Both the position numbers and the translations under genes were made by a program. The notes below the pieces were generated by a model. That model worked only from the letters and a program-made list of their open reading frames with translations, was not told where the DNA came from and made no database searches. From Stenotrophomonas maltophilia (GTDB taxonomy: Bacteria; Pseudomonadota; Gammaproteobacteria; Xanthomonadales; Xanthomonadaceae): a stretch of 64,000 nt of DNA. Below are positions 63,661 through 64,000 of the stretch, in pieces; the stretch's first letter is position 1; each line of letters begins with the position of its first letter. The stretch covers positions 1,798,001 to 1,862,000 of the forward strand of contig NZ_NERD01000002.1 of assembly GCF_002799155.1 (NCBI RefSeq), in the 5' to 3' direction.

Positions 63661-64000
63661 TCAGCGCAGCGCCACCTTCGGGAAATCCACCGGCACGTCG
63701 AACGCGACGTTGACGTAGTTGGTGAACAGGTTGAGCGCCACATGGGCGAGGATCTCCACGATCTGCTCATCGTCGAAGCCGGCTGCACGCAGCGCCTGCA
63801 CATCGCCGTCGGTGATCTGTGCACGCTGCTCGACCACCTTCAGCGCAAAGTCCAGGGCAGCCGAGGTGGCCGGATCACTGGACTGGCCGATCTGCGCGGC
63901 GGCCATCTGCTCGTCGCTGGCACCGGCCTTGCGGCCCAGAGCAGTGTGCGCGGCCAGGCAATACTCGCAGGCATTGCGGTTGGCGATGGCGACGGCGATC
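63661..64000 (-). CDS. Carboxymuconolactone decarboxylase/AhpD-family protein, cut by the window end
   Basis: This is the C-terminal 112 residues only; the 5' part lies beyond 64000. CEYCLAAHTALGRKAG is the CxxC...H redox motif of AhpD-like alkylhydroperoxidase proteins in the decarboxylase superfamily, followed by ASDEQM and helices ending DVPVDFPKVALR. It is probably a peroxidase-type reductase rather than a true decarboxylase. Confidence 0.85.
   Translation of the reverse strand, partial: IAVAIANRNACEYCLAAHTALGRKAGASDEQMAAAQIGQSSDPATSAALDFALKVVEQRAQITDGDVQALRAAGFDDEQIVEILAHVALNLFTNYVNVAFDVPVDFPKVALR

Overview
The window is high-GC, densely coded DNA from a Stenotrophomonas, most likely the S. 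maltophilia complex. The main evidence is an intact L1 class B3 metallo-beta-lactamase gene at 58305-59177 and many short GTAG-headed palindromes that match the SMAG repeats of that species. Xanthomonad-type neighbours (CopL, DUF3649/PepSY/DUF3325 iron genes, YdeP/FdhD) agree with this. No tRNA, rRNA, CRISPR array or insertion sequence was seen.

Layout. 0.2-7 kb: a small orphan protein, a MacAB-type exporter read leftward, a divergent AdeRS/BaeSR-like two-component pair, and a stand-alone ABC membrane domain. 7-17.6 kb: two paralogous iron-uptake modules, each a TetR regulator divergent from a TonB siderophore receptor. The first also carries a siderophore-interacting reductase and a PepSY operon. 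The two divergent promoters share a near-identical TTAGTT...AACTAATTAG dyad. 17.7-30.7 kb: a visibly less GC-rich island, all on the minus strand. It holds a secreted protein whose metalloprotease zinc motif has been destroyed, a chaperone-usher fimbrial operon with a duplicated chaperone/adhesin pair, an outer-membrane barrel and two further secreted proteins that share a module with the pseudo-protease. 30.4-38.2 kb: an Rcs/Bvg-style phosphorelay (two RcsB-like regulators, one full HK-REC-HPt kinase, one short kinase) that probably controls the fimbriae.

38.4-42.1 kb: a degenerate acyltransferase-like protein, Ohr, TraX, proline iminopeptidase and an autotransporter remnant. 42.3-46.4 kb: a magnesium locus with a candidate MgtL-type leader peptide, a hairpin that would bury the next ribosome binding site, a small protein, MgtA and MgtC. 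46.5-48.2 kb: a FixLJ-like pair. 48.5-52.7 kb: a three-gene coiled-coil/membrane cassette of unknown function. 52.7-54.1 kb: LtrA and a small membrane protein. 54.3-58.2 kb: a FecI-FecR-FecA cell-surface signalling unit directly upstream of blaL1. 59.2-64 kb: DUF411 and CopL copper proteins, a YdeP-type molybdoenzyme with divergent FdhD, and a carboxymuconolactone decarboxylase cut by the window edge.

The most novel-looking signals are the fimbrial island with its inactive metalloprotease and module-sharing secreted proteins, the MgtL-like leader with its hairpin, and the uncharacterised three-gene cassette. Start codons were chosen by eye from ribosome binding sites and signal peptides. Family assignments come from recognised motifs; no database search was possible.
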